Positions 26,301 to 35,015 of a stretch of DNA of 64,000 nt are shown piece by piece (the stretch's first letter is position 1; each line of letters starts with the position of its first letter). Under the pieces are notes generated by a model that was not told the origin of the DNA, did no database searches, and saw nothing but the letters and a program-made list of their open reading frames with translations. Source of the stretch: Marinobacter pelagius. GTDB lineage: Bacteria; Pseudomonadota; Gammaproteobacteria; Pseudomonadales; Oleiphilaceae. Made by a program: the position numbers and the translations under genes. The stretch is from positions 434,001 to 498,000 of the forward strand of contig NZ_FOUR01000003.1 in NCBI RefSeq assembly GCF_900114925.1, read 5' to 3'.

Positions 26301-26455
26301 TGGCGGAAACCAGCACCCAGGCGATGGCGGTGATTCCGCTGGTGATATCGGTGGTGTTTGGCCTGCTTGTGTCCACTGTTCTGATACTGCTGGCGTTGCC
26401 GGCGCTCTATGCCATCCTGGACGATATAGGCTGGGCACAAAACGCTGACACCTGA
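23363..26455 (+). CDS. RND-family efflux permease (AcrB/HAE1 type)
   Basis: This 1030-residue inner-membrane proton antiporter has the RND plan: one membrane helix, a large periplasmic loop, six helices, a second loop and five helices. Helix 4 contains the proton-relay acidic stretch LMAIGIVMDDSVVVTDNI, and the corresponding late helix carries LAGIVVNNAILLVQFI. The operon lacks an outer-membrane TolC-like gene, so it must borrow one. The substrate cannot be told from sequence. The start overlaps the adaptor stop. Confidence 0.93.
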   Translation: MIRWFAGHPTAGNLLLILILAVGLFAAPNLTRETFPDYLPPEVSITLEYRGATAADVEEAICQRLGEALQRVDYMQEISCTARDNQAQTIASMAPQGDMGRFLDDIRTEIEALTDLPEEAEDPVIRELYRTSLVAAIAVYGPMSFSHLEAYTSQLEDRLFAMDGVADVIPVGLSQRQWHIEVSRDLLRQYGLGVRDIAGAINSQNLDMPLGTIETDSQDIQLRFVDERRSLQALAALPVIGGEAGAVLTLGDIATITEAHEREEERVDFNGQRAIVLEIHKNRHDDALRVMDSLEAFIDEEKARRGSNVELEITQNMTSIVKDRLQMLVGNGITGLLLVGLVMALFFRPRLAFWALFGLPAAFAGAFVVMALTGLSLNMITLVALLMAIGIVMDDSVVVTDNIAQRAAEGSSPLEAAAKGTQEILPGVLSSFLTTVSVFIPLAFLTGELGAVLEVLPVVLIAALAASLIEAFWILPHHLKSGLGNKREKAPSRFRTVFDNGFEKAREKVGQLADTAIRFRYGVLAGMLLILLGSVGLMAGGHVRMEAMPEIDGDVLEARVLMPQGTPLHQTQAITDRITAAMLRLNEEYAPEQPDQQALVQNIQTRFNQHAGAGEKGAHVATVMADLLTAELRTVDLATLTDRWYQEIGEIPGLIALNIQEPGFGPAGIPIEVRLQGSDLDELKSAARYLSEEVASYDGTFNVLDDLRPGKPQRILSLSDRALSLGLTAADVASQIRTGLLGDIVDTVQIGDQHIEILVRQTSAERNTRQFLEDTVIITGKGQMVPLREVATIIDERQWAQVTRIDGLRTVTVSADVNGRITNADAIVADLQTQVFPKIQEQWPEISLQVEGQTARSRETGQSIARGLLIGLLGIFLILSFQFRSYLEPIIVMLAIPVAFMGAVWGHLIMGYNLSMPSLIGAASLAGIVVNNAILLVQFIKSYREQGMSAGEAAGAASRARFRAILITTSTTVAGLLPLLAETSTQAMAVIPLVISVVFGLLVSTVLILLALPALYAILDDIGWAQNADT

Positions 26456-26462
26456 AAGCAAA

Positions 26463-26485
26463 CAGCCGGGCTTGTTACCCGGCTG
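26463..26485. terminator. Hairpin terminator after the RND operon
   Basis: CAGCCGGG and CCCGGCTG enclose CTTGTTA, immediately after the RND stop and before the convergent ubiV stop. It is followed by AATTTC. Confidence 0.65.
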
Positions 26486-26494
26486 AATTTCGAT

Positions 26495-27388
26495 TCAGGA
26501 GGCCACCAGATCCATCCCCGGCTTGCCATACCAGTACCCGTTACAGGGTGGTGCCTCCACCAGCTGCAGCGGGTCGGTGGCCGGCACTTCGCCCCGGCGT
26601 ACCTGATCAAACCGTTGTACCACTTCCTCCATGCCCTGATGTTCCGGGCTCAGGCGCACCGTGCTCACGCCCAGGCGCTCCATCTCCGGCAGTTCACGCA
26701 TCAGGTCGTAGCGGGAGCCCGACAGAGTGGAAATGCCGTTCAGGCGGAACAGCTCCTGGGATTCCCGGGAACGTAACTCCATGCCATCCGGATGCTGCAG
26801 GCAGCGGAACTCACAGTTGTCCTTGGGAAGGTTGTAGTGACGGGCGGTGAAACAGCGGGACGACCAGGCCAGGGGCAGGAAGCCCCAGGAAAACACTTCA
26901 GCGGGCAGATCCAGGCCTTCCTGTTTCAGGCCGGTGATCAGCTGTTCCAGCGTCTCCTTGCCCAGCTCCACCGGCAGGTTCCAGCCTTTCAGTCCCTGCT
27001 TTGCCAGCACCTTGAGGGTGGCGACGTTGTAGATGTTCATGGAGGGGCCGGTGATAAACGGAATGTGGTGACGACTGGCGACCTGCACCGCACTCTGGTC
27101 ATTGGCTTCGACCAGAAACTCGTTCTGATCGCAGATCCGGCGCAGGCGACGCAGGTCGGCTTCCGACTCGATCAGGGTCTGGGTGGAGATCACCACCTCC
27201 TTGCCGCAGGCTTTCAGGTCCCGGGCCAGATCAAACCAGTCGTCCGGCTTCAGTTCACGGCGCCGGGAGCAGACCGCCTCACCCAGGTAGATGGTATCCA
27301 CCGGCCATTCGGCGGCCTTGGCGTAGAAATCGAACACAGCCTGCTTGGACCAGAACCAGAGGATGGGTCCGAGAGAAAGTTTCATCAT
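26495..27388 (-). CDS. ubiV: Oxygen-independent ubiquinone hydroxylation protein, U32 family
   Basis: UbiV (297 residues) pairs with UbiU to hydroxylate the ubiquinone ring without O2. The start [13 protein letters not shown] and the cysteines in [13 protein letters not shown] and [11 protein letters not shown] with NCEFRCLQH match the 4Fe-4S ligand pattern of the family. It lies 13 bases downstream of ubiU in one operon. Two successive ATGs are possible (27388, 27385). It complements ubiT at 12.4 kb. Confidence 0.93.
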   Translation of the reverse strand: MMKLSLGPILWFWSKQAVFDFYAKAAEWPVDTIYLGEAVCSRRRELKPDDWFDLARDLKACGKEVVISTQTLIESEADLRRLRRICDQNEFLVEANDQSAVQVASRHHIPFITGPSMNIYNVATLKVLAKQGLKGWNLPVELGKETLEQLITGLKQEGLDLPAEVFSWGFLPLAWSSRCFTARHYNLPKDNCEFRCLQHPDGMELRSRESQELFRLNGISTLSGSRYDLMRELPEMERLGVSTVRLSPEHQGMEEVVQRFDQVRRGEVPATDPLQLVEAPPCNGYWYGKPGMDLVAS

Positions 27389-27401
27389 GATTGGCAGAAC
27401 C

Positions 27402-28397
27402 TTATTTCCACTTGCGGTGATAGGCGCCCAGGGTGGTCAGGCCGCCTTCAGAAAGACCGGACAGGGTGTTGCGCCAGTCATTCTCCACGGTGAACATGCC
27501 CGGCGTTCTATCCAGGTTATCCAGTGCCTGGCGCCAGGTGCGGGCGACATCGGCAATATAGGCCGGGCTGCGCTGACGGCCCTCGATCTTGACGGCGCTG
27601 ATGCCCAGCTCCTGAAGCTCCGGCAGCAGGTCCAGCGTGTTCAGGCTGACCGGCTCCTCAATGGCGTGATAGACGCTGCCTTCCACCTCGAACCGGCCCT
27701 TGCACAGGGTCGGGTAGCCGGCGGATTCACCCTGGCCGTAACGGTCGATCAGCACGTCGTTCAGGCGCGACTCCAGACCCTGGGGCGTTTCCTGCCAGCG
27801 CACGGCCTTGGCGGGTGAACAGGCACCGCGGGTGTTGGGGGATTCATCCGTCAGATAGGAGGACAGGTAGCAGCGCCCTTCGGCCATGATGCACAGGCTG
27901 CCGAAGGCGAACACTTCCAGCTCCACGGGGCTGTGTTTGGCCACACCGCGCACCTGGTCCAGAGACAGCACCCGGGGCAGCACCGCCCGGCGGATATCGA
28001 AGTTGTCCTTGTAGAAGGACAGGGCCTCATAGCTGGTGGCCGAACCCTGTACCGACAGGTGCCGGGGGATGTCCGGGTAGCGGCTGGCGGCATAATCGAG
28101 CAGGCCCATGTCGGCGAGGATGATGGCATCCACCCCCAGGCCCGCCGCGCGGTCGACCGCAGCCTTCCACTGTTCCCAGCCATCGGGTTGCGGGTAGGTG
28201 TTGATAGCGCAGAACACGCGGCGGCCTCTGGAATGGGCGTAATCGATGCCCTCGGCGGCGCGTTTGTCGTTGAAGTTCAGGCCCGCGAACTGGCGGGCGT
28301 TGGTGCTGTCGCGGAAGCCGATGTAGACCGCGTCGGCACCATTATCCACGGCGGTTTTCAGGGCCGGCAGACTGCCGGCCGGGCACACGAGTTCCAT
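27402..28397 (-). CDS. ubiU: Oxygen-independent ubiquinone hydroxylation protein, U32 peptidase-like
   Basis: UbiU (331 residues) begins [20 protein letters not shown], the U32 family start. It carries the Fe-S cysteines in [26 protein letters not shown] and a late Cys in YPTLCKGRF. With UbiV it forms the Fe-S heterodimer needed for anaerobic ubiquinone synthesis. The operon order ubiU-ubiV and their location near nar and hemN fit anaerobic respiration. The upstream spacer holds two hairpin repeats rather than an obvious FNR box. Confidence 0.94.
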   Translation of the reverse strand: MELVCPAGSLPALKTAVDNGADAVYIGFRDSTNARQFAGLNFNDKRAAEGIDYAHSRGRRVFCAINTYPQPDGWEQWKAAVDRAAGLGVDAIILADMGLLDYAASRYPDIPRHLSVQGSATSYEALSFYKDNFDIRRAVLPRVLSLDQVRGVAKHSPVELEVFAFGSLCIMAEGRCYLSSYLTDESPNTRGACSPAKAVRWQETPQGLESRLNDVLIDRYGQGESAGYPTLCKGRFEVEGSVYHAIEEPVSLNTLDLLPELQELGISAVKIEGRQRSPAYIADVARTWRQALDNLDRTPGMFTVENDWRNTLSGLSEGGLTTLGAYHRKWK

Positions 28398-28492
28398 GGG
28401 TTTCTCCGCTGGAATTGGGTGGTTAGAGGGTAGCGGGTGGGAGGATGGGGTGCCTTGACCTTTGTCAGCGGGGTTGGGGGAGGAGTGAAGTT

Positions 28493-28599
28493 GGGGTCAG
28501 ATGAAAGCGTTCATCTGACCCCGTCTTGGCGTCTGGCTCGGAGTTTGGCGCTGACTCGAGGGTGAAAATGGGGTCAGAAGAAAGTCTTCTTCTGACCCC
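28493..28599. repeat. Two 30-base hairpin repeats (REP-like)
   Basis: Copies at 28493-28522 (GATGAA arm) and 28570-28599 (GAAGAA arm) both have perfect 13-bp stems. They lie in the spacer between hemN and ubiU. Confidence 0.9.
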
Positions 28600-28643
28600 G
28601 TCCTGGAATCTGCCCCCCCCAACTCAGACCCCCTGCCCGGCGC

Positions 28644-30059
28644 TCAGATAATCCGCGAAAACCGCTGGCTGGCCCCTTCCTTCCGGTACAGGTCAAAGAT
28701 CTGGCATATAGCGCGAATCAGCAACCGGCCGGCCGGCTGGACCTGGAGCACCTGGCCCTCGTCGGCCACCAGTTCGTCCTTGATCATCGGGCGCAGGCGG
28801 TTGAGTTCGTCGGCGAAGTAGCGGTCGAAGTCCTCGCCCCAGGCGTCGGCGAACTGCTGACGGTCCAGGCGGAACTGGCAGATCAGCTGGCCGATGACCC
28901 AGCGGCGGATGCGGTCGTCGCGGCTCAGGCCCACACCACGGGTGATCGCCAGCTGGCCGGCGTCGATGGCCGCTTCCCAGGCCGGCAGGTCGTGGTTGTT
29001 CTGGAAGTAGGCGTCGTCGGTCTGGCCGATGGCGGAGACACCGAGTGATACCAGATCGCAGTCCGAGTGGGTGGTATAACCCTGGAAATTCCGGTGCAGA
29101 CGGCCTTCCCGCTGGGCCACTGCCAGGCTGTCATCCGGCTTGGCGAAGTGATCCATGCCGATGTACTCGTAACCGGCCTCCAGAAGGCGGTTGATGGTGT
29201 TATGCAGGATGGTCAGCTTCTGCTGCGGGCTTGGCAGAGTTTCCTCCTGGATCCGGGTCTGGGGATAGAACCGGTCCGGCAGGTGCGCGTAGCTGAACAC
29301 CGACAGGCGGTCCGGAGACATCTCGATAACCGCTTCCAGGGTCTCGGCGAAGCTCTCCGGGGTCTGGTATGGCAGGCCGTAGATCAGGTCCAGGTTGATG
29401 GAGCGGAAACCAATCCTGCGCGCCTCGTTCAGCACCGCCTCGGTCATATCCCGGGGCTGGATGCGGTTGACCGCCTTCTGCACCTCGGGATTCACATCCT
29501 GAACGCCCAGGCTGATGCGGTTGAAGCCCAGGTCCCACAGGGTTGGCAGGGTGTCCTGGTCCACTTCCCGGGGATCAATCTCCACACTGTAATCCCGGTC
29601 GTCGCCGGTCTGCAGGTTGAACAGTTCACCGTACCCTGCCATCAGGTGCTGCATTACATCCTTCGGCAGGAAGGTGGGCGTGCCACCGCCCCAGTGCAGC
29701 TGCTGGACCGGACGGTCGGCGCCGAACAGTTTCGACTGGATGGCGGCCTCTTTCAGCACCCGCTCCACGTAAGGCATGGCCTTGTCGCGCTTCTTGGTGA
29801 TCACCTTGTTGCAGGCGCAGTAGTAGCACAGGTGCGCGCAGAACGGCAGGTGGGTGTACAGCGAGATCGGGCCACCCGCGGCCTTGCTGCGACCAGCCGC
29901 CTTGACCATGTCCTCGACCCGGTAGTTCGGGGTGAATTCCACCGCCGTCGGATAGGAGGTGTAGCGGGGTCCGCTGAGGTCGTAACGCCGGATCAGGGCG
30001 TCGTCCCAGATGAAGGCGGGGAGGTCGTTCTTGGTCGCGGTGGCGGTGTTGGAGGCCAT
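28644..30059 (-). CDS. hemN: Oxygen-independent coproporphyrinogen III oxidase, radical SAM
   Basis: HemN (471 residues) converts coproporphyrinogen III to protoporphyrinogen IX anaerobically. The radical-SAM cysteines are in HLPFCAHLCYYCACNKVITK, the expected CX3CX2C. GPRYTSYPTAVEF near the N-terminus, LHWGGGTPTFL and FNRISLGVQDVNPEVQKAVN are family hallmarks. It is full length. It supplies haem for the nitrate and NO reductases of this window. The gene is flanked on both sides by hairpin repeats, and I see no clear FNR box in the remaining upstream sequence. Confidence 0.96.
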   Translation of the reverse strand: MASNTATATKNDLPAFIWDDALIRRYDLSGPRYTSYPTAVEFTPNYRVEDMVKAAGRSKAAGGPISLYTHLPFCAHLCYYCACNKVITKKRDKAMPYVERVLKEAAIQSKLFGADRPVQQLHWGGGTPTFLPKDVMQHLMAGYGELFNLQTGDDRDYSVEIDPREVDQDTLPTLWDLGFNRISLGVQDVNPEVQKAVNRIQPRDMTEAVLNEARRIGFRSINLDLIYGLPYQTPESFAETLEAVIEMSPDRLSVFSYAHLPDRFYPQTRIQEETLPSPQQKLTILHNTINRLLEAGYEYIGMDHFAKPDDSLAVAQREGRLHRNFQGYTTHSDCDLVSLGVSAIGQTDDAYFQNNHDLPAWEAAIDAGQLAITRGVGLSRDDRIRRWVIGQLICQFRLDRQQFADAWGEDFDRYFADELNRLRPMIKDELVADEGQVLQVQPAGRLLIRAICQIFDLYRKEGASQRFSRII

Positions 30060-30086
30060 AGGTAACTCAAGTTGGTCGGTGAAAAC

Positions 30087-30182
30087 GGGGTCAGATGAAA
30101 GCGTTCATCAGACCCCCGGTTCAAAATCAGGTTCGGAGTCAAAGTCCAGGTCGGGGTCAGATGAAGGCTTTCATCTGACCCC
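30087..30182. repeat. Two 30-base hairpin repeats (REP-like)
   Basis: Copies at 30087-30116 (one arm mismatch at position 7) and 30153-30182 (perfect stem, followed by five Ts) both belong to the GATGAA subtype. They lie between the divergent hemN and photolyase genes. Confidence 0.9.
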
Positions 30183-30342
30183 TTTTTCAACAGCATTATC
30201 GCTGACTCCGGCCCTGCAGGGTTTGATTCGGGTCAGCTGATCATGACATTCAGTCTAGCATCCCCCGCGCTGAACCACCCTTGCGCCCTTGGCGTATTCT
30301 GGCTACCTCTTTGGTGTAACCCGCAACTGCCGGAGTCCGTTC

Positions 30343-31875
30343 ATGGCCAACGTCATTCTCATTCTGGGCGATCAGCTCTCCCCCGACCTCAGCGCCCTCG
30401 ACGGAGCCGATCCCGGTGAGGATGTCATTGTCATGGCGGAAGTCCATGACGAGGCCAGCTACACCAACCACCACAAGAAAAAGCTCGTGCTGCTGTTCAG
30501 TGCCATGCGCCATTTTGCCGACCGTCTGCGGGAGGACGGCTGGCAGGTACATTACCAGCGCTACCATCCGGACAACCCGCGCCAGAGCCTGGAGGCGGTG
30601 GTGGCGGATCAGGTTCGGCAGCTGAACGCGGACAAGGTGATCACCACCGAGTGCGGCGAGTGGCGCCTGCATGAGCAGATCAGCCAGTGGCATGAGCGCC
30701 TCGGTGTGCCGGTGGAGATCCGGCCGGATACCCGGTTCATTGCCAGCAAAGAGGAATTCGCCGATTGGGCTAAGGGCCGCAAAAAGCTTCGAATGGAGTT
30801 CTTTTACCGGGAAATGCGCAAGAAAACCGGGTTATTGATGACACCGGAGGGAGAACCGGAAGGCGGTCAGTGGAACTTCGATGCCGACAATCGCAAGAAA
30901 TGGACCGGCAAGCCGCCGGCACCCGCGCCCTTCCGGGTTGAGCCGGACGAGATCACCGGCGAAGTCATCGCCCTGGTCGAAGAGCACTTCTCCGACCATT
31001 TCGGCACCACGGACGACTTCCATTTCGCCGTGACATCCGAAGATGCCCAGGCGGCCCTGGAACACTTCATCGACTTTGCCCTGCCCTGTTTCGGCGATTT
31101 CCAGGATGCCATCTCAGACACTGAGGACTGGCTGTTCCATTCCATCCTGTCGCCCTACATCAACTGCGGGCTGTTGGACCCGCTGACTGTTTGCGAGGCG
31201 GCGGCTCTGGCCTGGTATGCCGGGCGCGCGCCAATCAATGCGGTGGAGGGCTTTATCCGGCAGCTCCTGGGCTGGCGGGAATTTGTCCGGGGCATCTACT
31301 GGCTGAACATGCCGGAGTATGCCGAGGAGAACCGGCTGGGCAACACCCGCGCCCTGCCCTGGTTCTACTGGAGCGGGGAGACGAAGATGCGCTGCATGCA
31401 CAAGGCCATCGACGCCACCCGACGCAACGCTTACGCCCACCATATCCAGCGGCTGATGGTTACCGGCAATTTCGCCCTGCTGGCCGGGATCAGACCGGAG
31501 GAGATCTGCGACTGGTACCTGGCGGTGTATGCTGACGCCTACGACTGGGTGGAACTGCCCAATGTGCTGGGCATGGTGATGCATGCCGACGGCGGCTATC
31601 TAGGGTCGAAGCCCTACGCCGCCAGCGGCAAGTATATCCAGCGCATGTCCGATCACTGCGCCAACTGCCATTACAAGGTGAACAAGGCTACCGAGGACGA
31701 TGCCTGCCCGTTCAATGCCCTGTACTGGCATTTCATCGACCGGCACCGGGATGACTTCGCGGGCAATCCCCGAATGGGCATGATGTACCGCAACTGGGAC
31801 AAGCAGAAACCGGAGCGGCGGGAGGCGCTGCTCCGGCGCGCCGAGCACTTGCTGGCGAACCTGGAGAAGATCTAG
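30343..31875 (+). CDS. Fe-S cluster-containing photolyase/cryptochrome (PhrB-like, FeS-BCP family)
   Basis: This 510-residue protein begins ANVILILGDQLSPDLSALDG, typical of the photolyase-related FeS-BCP family, whose best-studied member repairs (6-4) photoproducts. The four-Cys Fe-S set is visible: one Cys in ETKMRCMHKAI, two in SDHCANCHYKV and one in EDDACPFNALYW. The FAD-binding C-terminal half includes WREFVRGIYWLNMPEY and NVLGMVMHADGG. ATG 30343 follows CGGAG. It is transcribed alone, apart from a possible link to the next gene. Confidence 0.9.
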   Translation: MANVILILGDQLSPDLSALDGADPGEDVIVMAEVHDEASYTNHHKKKLVLLFSAMRHFADRLREDGWQVHYQRYHPDNPRQSLEAVVADQVRQLNADKVITTECGEWRLHEQISQWHERLGVPVEIRPDTRFIASKEEFADWAKGRKKLRMEFFYREMRKKTGLLMTPEGEPEGGQWNFDADNRKKWTGKPPAPAPFRVEPDEITGEVIALVEEHFSDHFGTTDDFHFAVTSEDAQAALEHFIDFALPCFGDFQDAISDTEDWLFHSILSPYINCGLLDPLTVCEAAALAWYAGRAPINAVEGFIRQLLGWREFVRGIYWLNMPEYAEENRLGNTRALPWFYWSGETKMRCMHKAIDATRRNAYAHHIQRLMVTGNFALLAGIRPEEICDWYLAVYADAYDWVELPNVLGMVMHADGGYLGSKPYAASGKYIQRMSDHCANCHYKVNKATEDDACPFNALYWHFIDRHRDDFAGNPRMGMMYRNWDKQKPERREALLRRAEHLLANLEKI

Positions 31876-31936
31876 CTACAAGGTTATGCCTGAAAGTTGT
31901 GCGGCAAAAGCCCGAAGAGCCTGCTAGTCTAACGCC

Positions 31937-33199
31937 ATGATTGTCAACAACAGGGACGAGACGGCCATCATGATTGCCAGGCTGCTGCTGCGGCTATTGC
32001 CAGTATTGGCGCCTTCCATAACCGTGGCGGAACCACGAGTCCTGGAACTCTATACCTACGAGGCTCCCCCTTACCAGTCGCAAGCACAGGTTCTCGACCA
32101 GAGAGTCTCTGTTGCCGGTGAAACCGTGGACACGGTGACCTGCGCCGCCCGCCAGGCCGGGTGGTCTGTCCGGATTCGCCTTACGCCACAGAACCGGGCG
32201 CTGCATGAACTCAGGCGCAACATGATAGACGGCTACTTTGCCATCGACGCTTCCACTGACCTGGACACGGCGGCCCGCCGGAGCGACCCGGTCGCCCTTG
32301 AGAAATGGTATTTTTTCAGCACCGAAACGCAGCCAAATCCTGAACAGGGACGCATCGGCGTGGTGGATGGCAGTAATGAGCTGGCCTGGCTGGAGTCCGA
32401 GGGGCTGAACGATGTTCTCACCGTCACCACCCCGGAACAGCTTTTGGCGTTGCTGAACAGGCGGCGAATCGATGCAGCCCTGATGGACCGCCGCCTGATG
32501 GAAGAGCTGGACGGCCCGACCGGGGAATACCTGGAAACCATGCACATGCAGTTCGTGCGCTATGCCCCTCTGTACCTGTACATGAGCCAGGACTTTGTCG
32601 CCCGGCATCCCGGATTTCTGACCGCCTTCAACCGGGCCCTGCCAGACTGCCAGAATGGCGCCATCACGTTATCCTCGGCCGAGTACGATCATGCCCTCCA
32701 CATCGCAGGCAATCTGGTCGAGGACCTGGCTGACCGGGTGAACCTGCAGCAGGCCATTGCCGATGGTCCGGCAATTGAGAAGCTGGGTGAAATCCGTAAT
32801 ATCGATCGACAATGGCGCGCCCGGGCGCTCGACGATCCAACATCGCTGGCCCGGGAAATCCTTGCACTTCCCGCCTCGGAAGCGCTTCGCGCCTGGAAAA
32901 CGGAAAGAACAGATGTTGTCACCGAAGTCCTTGTGATCAACCGGTCCGGGACGATCGCAGCCATGAGCAGGCTATCATCGGACTTCTGGCAGGGTGACGA
33001 ACCGAAGTTCACCCGGCTCACGGAAGGCGCTCGCGGAGCCGGCAAGCTCTATATTTCACCAATCCGGTACGATGCCTCCACCGCACGTTTCCAGATCATG
33101 GTCAGCGCGCCGGTTGCTCCGGTCACGGGCGGCAAACCATTCGGCGTCGTGGTCCTGGGACTGGATGCGGAAAAAGCCCTCCGGGCCCGCAGCCTCTGA
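31937..33199 (+). CDS. Periplasmic binding protein (SBP_bac_3-like) with extra C-terminal sensor-like domain
   Basis: This 420-residue exported protein has a signal peptide from about residue 12 (IARLLLRLLPVLAPSITVAEP), and ATG 31970 may be the true start. Residues about 30-240 have the plan of family 3 solute-binding proteins (VLELYTYEAPPYQ, GYFAIDAS, ALMDRRLMEEL). The last 150 residues contain VTEVLVINRSGTIAAMSRLSSDFWQGDE and FGVVVLGLDAEKAL, resembling a PDC/Cache-type periplasmic sensor fold. No permease, kinase or cyclase gene is adjacent, so its partner is unknown. Confidence 0.65.
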   Translation: MIVNNRDETAIMIARLLLRLLPVLAPSITVAEPRVLELYTYEAPPYQSQAQVLDQRVSVAGETVDTVTCAARQAGWSVRIRLTPQNRALHELRRNMIDGYFAIDASTDLDTAARRSDPVALEKWYFFSTETQPNPEQGRIGVVDGSNELAWLESEGLNDVLTVTTPEQLLALLNRRRIDAALMDRRLMEELDGPTGEYLETMHMQFVRYAPLYLYMSQDFVARHPGFLTAFNRALPDCQNGAITLSSAEYDHALHIAGNLVEDLADRVNLQQAIADGPAIEKLGEIRNIDRQWRARALDDPTSLAREILALPASEALRAWKTERTDVVTEVLVINRSGTIAAMSRLSSDFWQGDEPKFTRLTEGARGAGKLYISPIRYDASTARFQIMVSAPVAPVTGGKPFGVVVLGLDAEKALRARSL

Positions 33200-33204
33200 C
33201 ACTA

Positions 33205-34893
33205 TCATGGCGGCCCCACCTCGCAAGCCAGCACCAGCGCCCAGAACTCGGAAAAGTCGTTAACCACCACATCCGGCTTGTCCGGATGTTTGTGGGTGCC
33301 CGGAAAGATCTTGTTCAGCCAGGGCTGGTCCCACTGGGCGCCGTTGAAAAACACCGAGGTCATCCCTGCCCGCTTGGCGGCGATCACATCAGTGGTGCTG
33401 TCTCCGACATACCAGACACTCGGGTCCGGCGGGTAGTCCAGCTTCTGGACCGCCAGCAGCAACTGGTCCGGATGGGGTTTGCGCAACGGGGTATCGTCAC
33501 CACACACATCCACATCAAACAGATGGGACCAGCCGGTGCCCTCCACCGCATCCAGCTCGTGTTCGAAGAACTCCCGGTCCCGGTTGGTGATCACCCCGAC
33601 CTGGATGTTCAGTTTCCTCAGCCCCTCGAGCACATCCCGGACCCTCGACTCAAAGGCCTTAACGGTGCCATAGTGGTTCCGGTAATGGTGGTTGAAAGCC
33701 TTGTGGGCGATTTGCTTGGCTTCCTGATCTTCGCCGAACAGCACCTCGAAAATATCCGTCCGGGAGATCTTCCGGTCCGCCTTCACCTTCGGGTGCAGCT
33801 TGGCGAATTCACGCACGTAGGACACCAGCCGGGCATCCTCAAGGGTCTTGCTGTCCTCCGGGGCCACCATCCGGTCCATGAGTTCGAGCTTGTGGAAATC
33901 CGGCAGCATGTCATCCACCGCGTGGTACATGGCGTCGAGGGTATCGACCAGGGTGGCGTGCCAGTCGAACAGGATCACCGCCGGACGAATCAGCCGGACC
34001 ACCGCCGGGTGCCAGTCCGGCTCGATTCTGGGCTCCGGGCGCTCCGGTGACGGGAAAGGCCTGGGCCGGACCTCGGCGGGAGCCTGGGCAAAGGCATCCG
34101 GCTCCTGGCGTTCCAGCAAGGCCAGCAGATTGAGCAGGTCCTCGAAACTGTCCAGGATCGCCGCCGGGGCATCCCGTTTGGTGAACCAGCTGTCGATGCG
34201 ATCCTGCTCCCAGCAGGCGCCGTTGTAAAACACGCCAGAGACCCCGGCCTTGTGGGCGGTGAGCATGTCCACGTAGCTGTCACCCACGTACCAGGCCCGG
34301 CTGTCCGCCGGCAGCTCCAGCTTTTCCAGGGCTTTGAGGATCACCTGGGGGTCCGGTTTGTATTCGGTGACATCGTCGGCACATACCGTGGCGTCAAACA
34401 GGTGCTGCCAGCGGCCTTCGTCCACCGTTTTCAGCTCCTTGTCCAGGAACTCCCGGTTGCGGTTGGTGGATACCGCCAGCCGGATGCCCATGGCCCTCAA
34501 TGCCGACAGGTATTCATAGGCGCCCGGCTGGAACGGCCTCACCTGGCCAAAATACTTTCGGTACGCGGTGTTGTAGGCCTTGTGGGCGATCAGCTTGGCT
34601 TCCTTGTCCTCGCCAAAGATGGCATTGAAGATGTCTGTGCGGGAAACCCGGCGCTCGGCCAGAATCCGGGGATGCAGGCGCCGGAAAATCCGGATGTAGC
34701 GCACCAGCCGGGCGTCGTCCGCCGTCCGGCACTGGTCCTCCGGTAACAACCGGTCCACCAGCCCCAGCTCCTCCAGTTGCGGCAACATCTCCTCCATGGC
34801 ACTGAACATGGCATCATGGGTATCCACGAGGGTGCCGTGCCAATCGAAAATCAGCACCGAAGGGGCCGGTATCGCCTCGTTGAATCGCGCCAT
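33205..34893 (-). CDS. Tandem-duplicated HAD-superfamily protein with atypical DWH motif
   Basis: This 562-residue protein consists of two homologous HAD units joined by a Pro/Arg-rich linker (about residues 255-300). Motif I reads FDWHGTLVDT (Asp17, His19) in the first unit and FDWHATLVDT (Asp310, His312) in the second, so the usual second Asp of DxD is His in both. Later motifs persist: AVSTNRNREF and GVITNRDREF; KPDPQ and KPHPD; WYVGDSYVDM and WYVGDSTTDV. The two halves are recognisably similar throughout. Substrate unknown. SD is GGAG before the ATG at 34893. Confidence 0.85.
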   Translation of the reverse strand: MARFNEAIPAPSVLIFDWHGTLVDTHDAMFSAMEEMLPQLEELGLVDRLLPEDQCRTADDARLVRYIRIFRRLHPRILAERRVSRTDIFNAIFGEDKEAKLIAHKAYNTAYRKYFGQVRPFQPGAYEYLSALRAMGIRLAVSTNRNREFLDKELKTVDEGRWQHLFDATVCADDVTEYKPDPQVILKALEKLELPADSRAWYVGDSYVDMLTAHKAGVSGVFYNGACWEQDRIDSWFTKRDAPAAILDSFEDLLNLLALLERQEPDAFAQAPAEVRPRPFPSPERPEPRIEPDWHPAVVRLIRPAVILFDWHATLVDTLDAMYHAVDDMLPDFHKLELMDRMVAPEDSKTLEDARLVSYVREFAKLHPKVKADRKISRTDIFEVLFGEDQEAKQIAHKAFNHHYRNHYGTVKAFESRVRDVLEGLRKLNIQVGVITNRDREFFEHELDAVEGTGWSHLFDVDVCGDDTPLRKPHPDQLLLAVQKLDYPPDPSVWYVGDSTTDVIAAKRAGMTSVFFNGAQWDQPWLNKIFPGTHKHPDKPDVVVNDFSEFWALVLACEVGPP

Positions 34894-35015
34894 CTGGAGT
34901 CTCCGCTCTGGAACGGTTTTTACCCTTGCAATCCGGACCGCAGGGGTTAAAACTCATTGTTGAATAACAAAAAAGATAAACCCGGTTGGCTGCGATTGCA
35001 CACAGAGTGGTTTCC

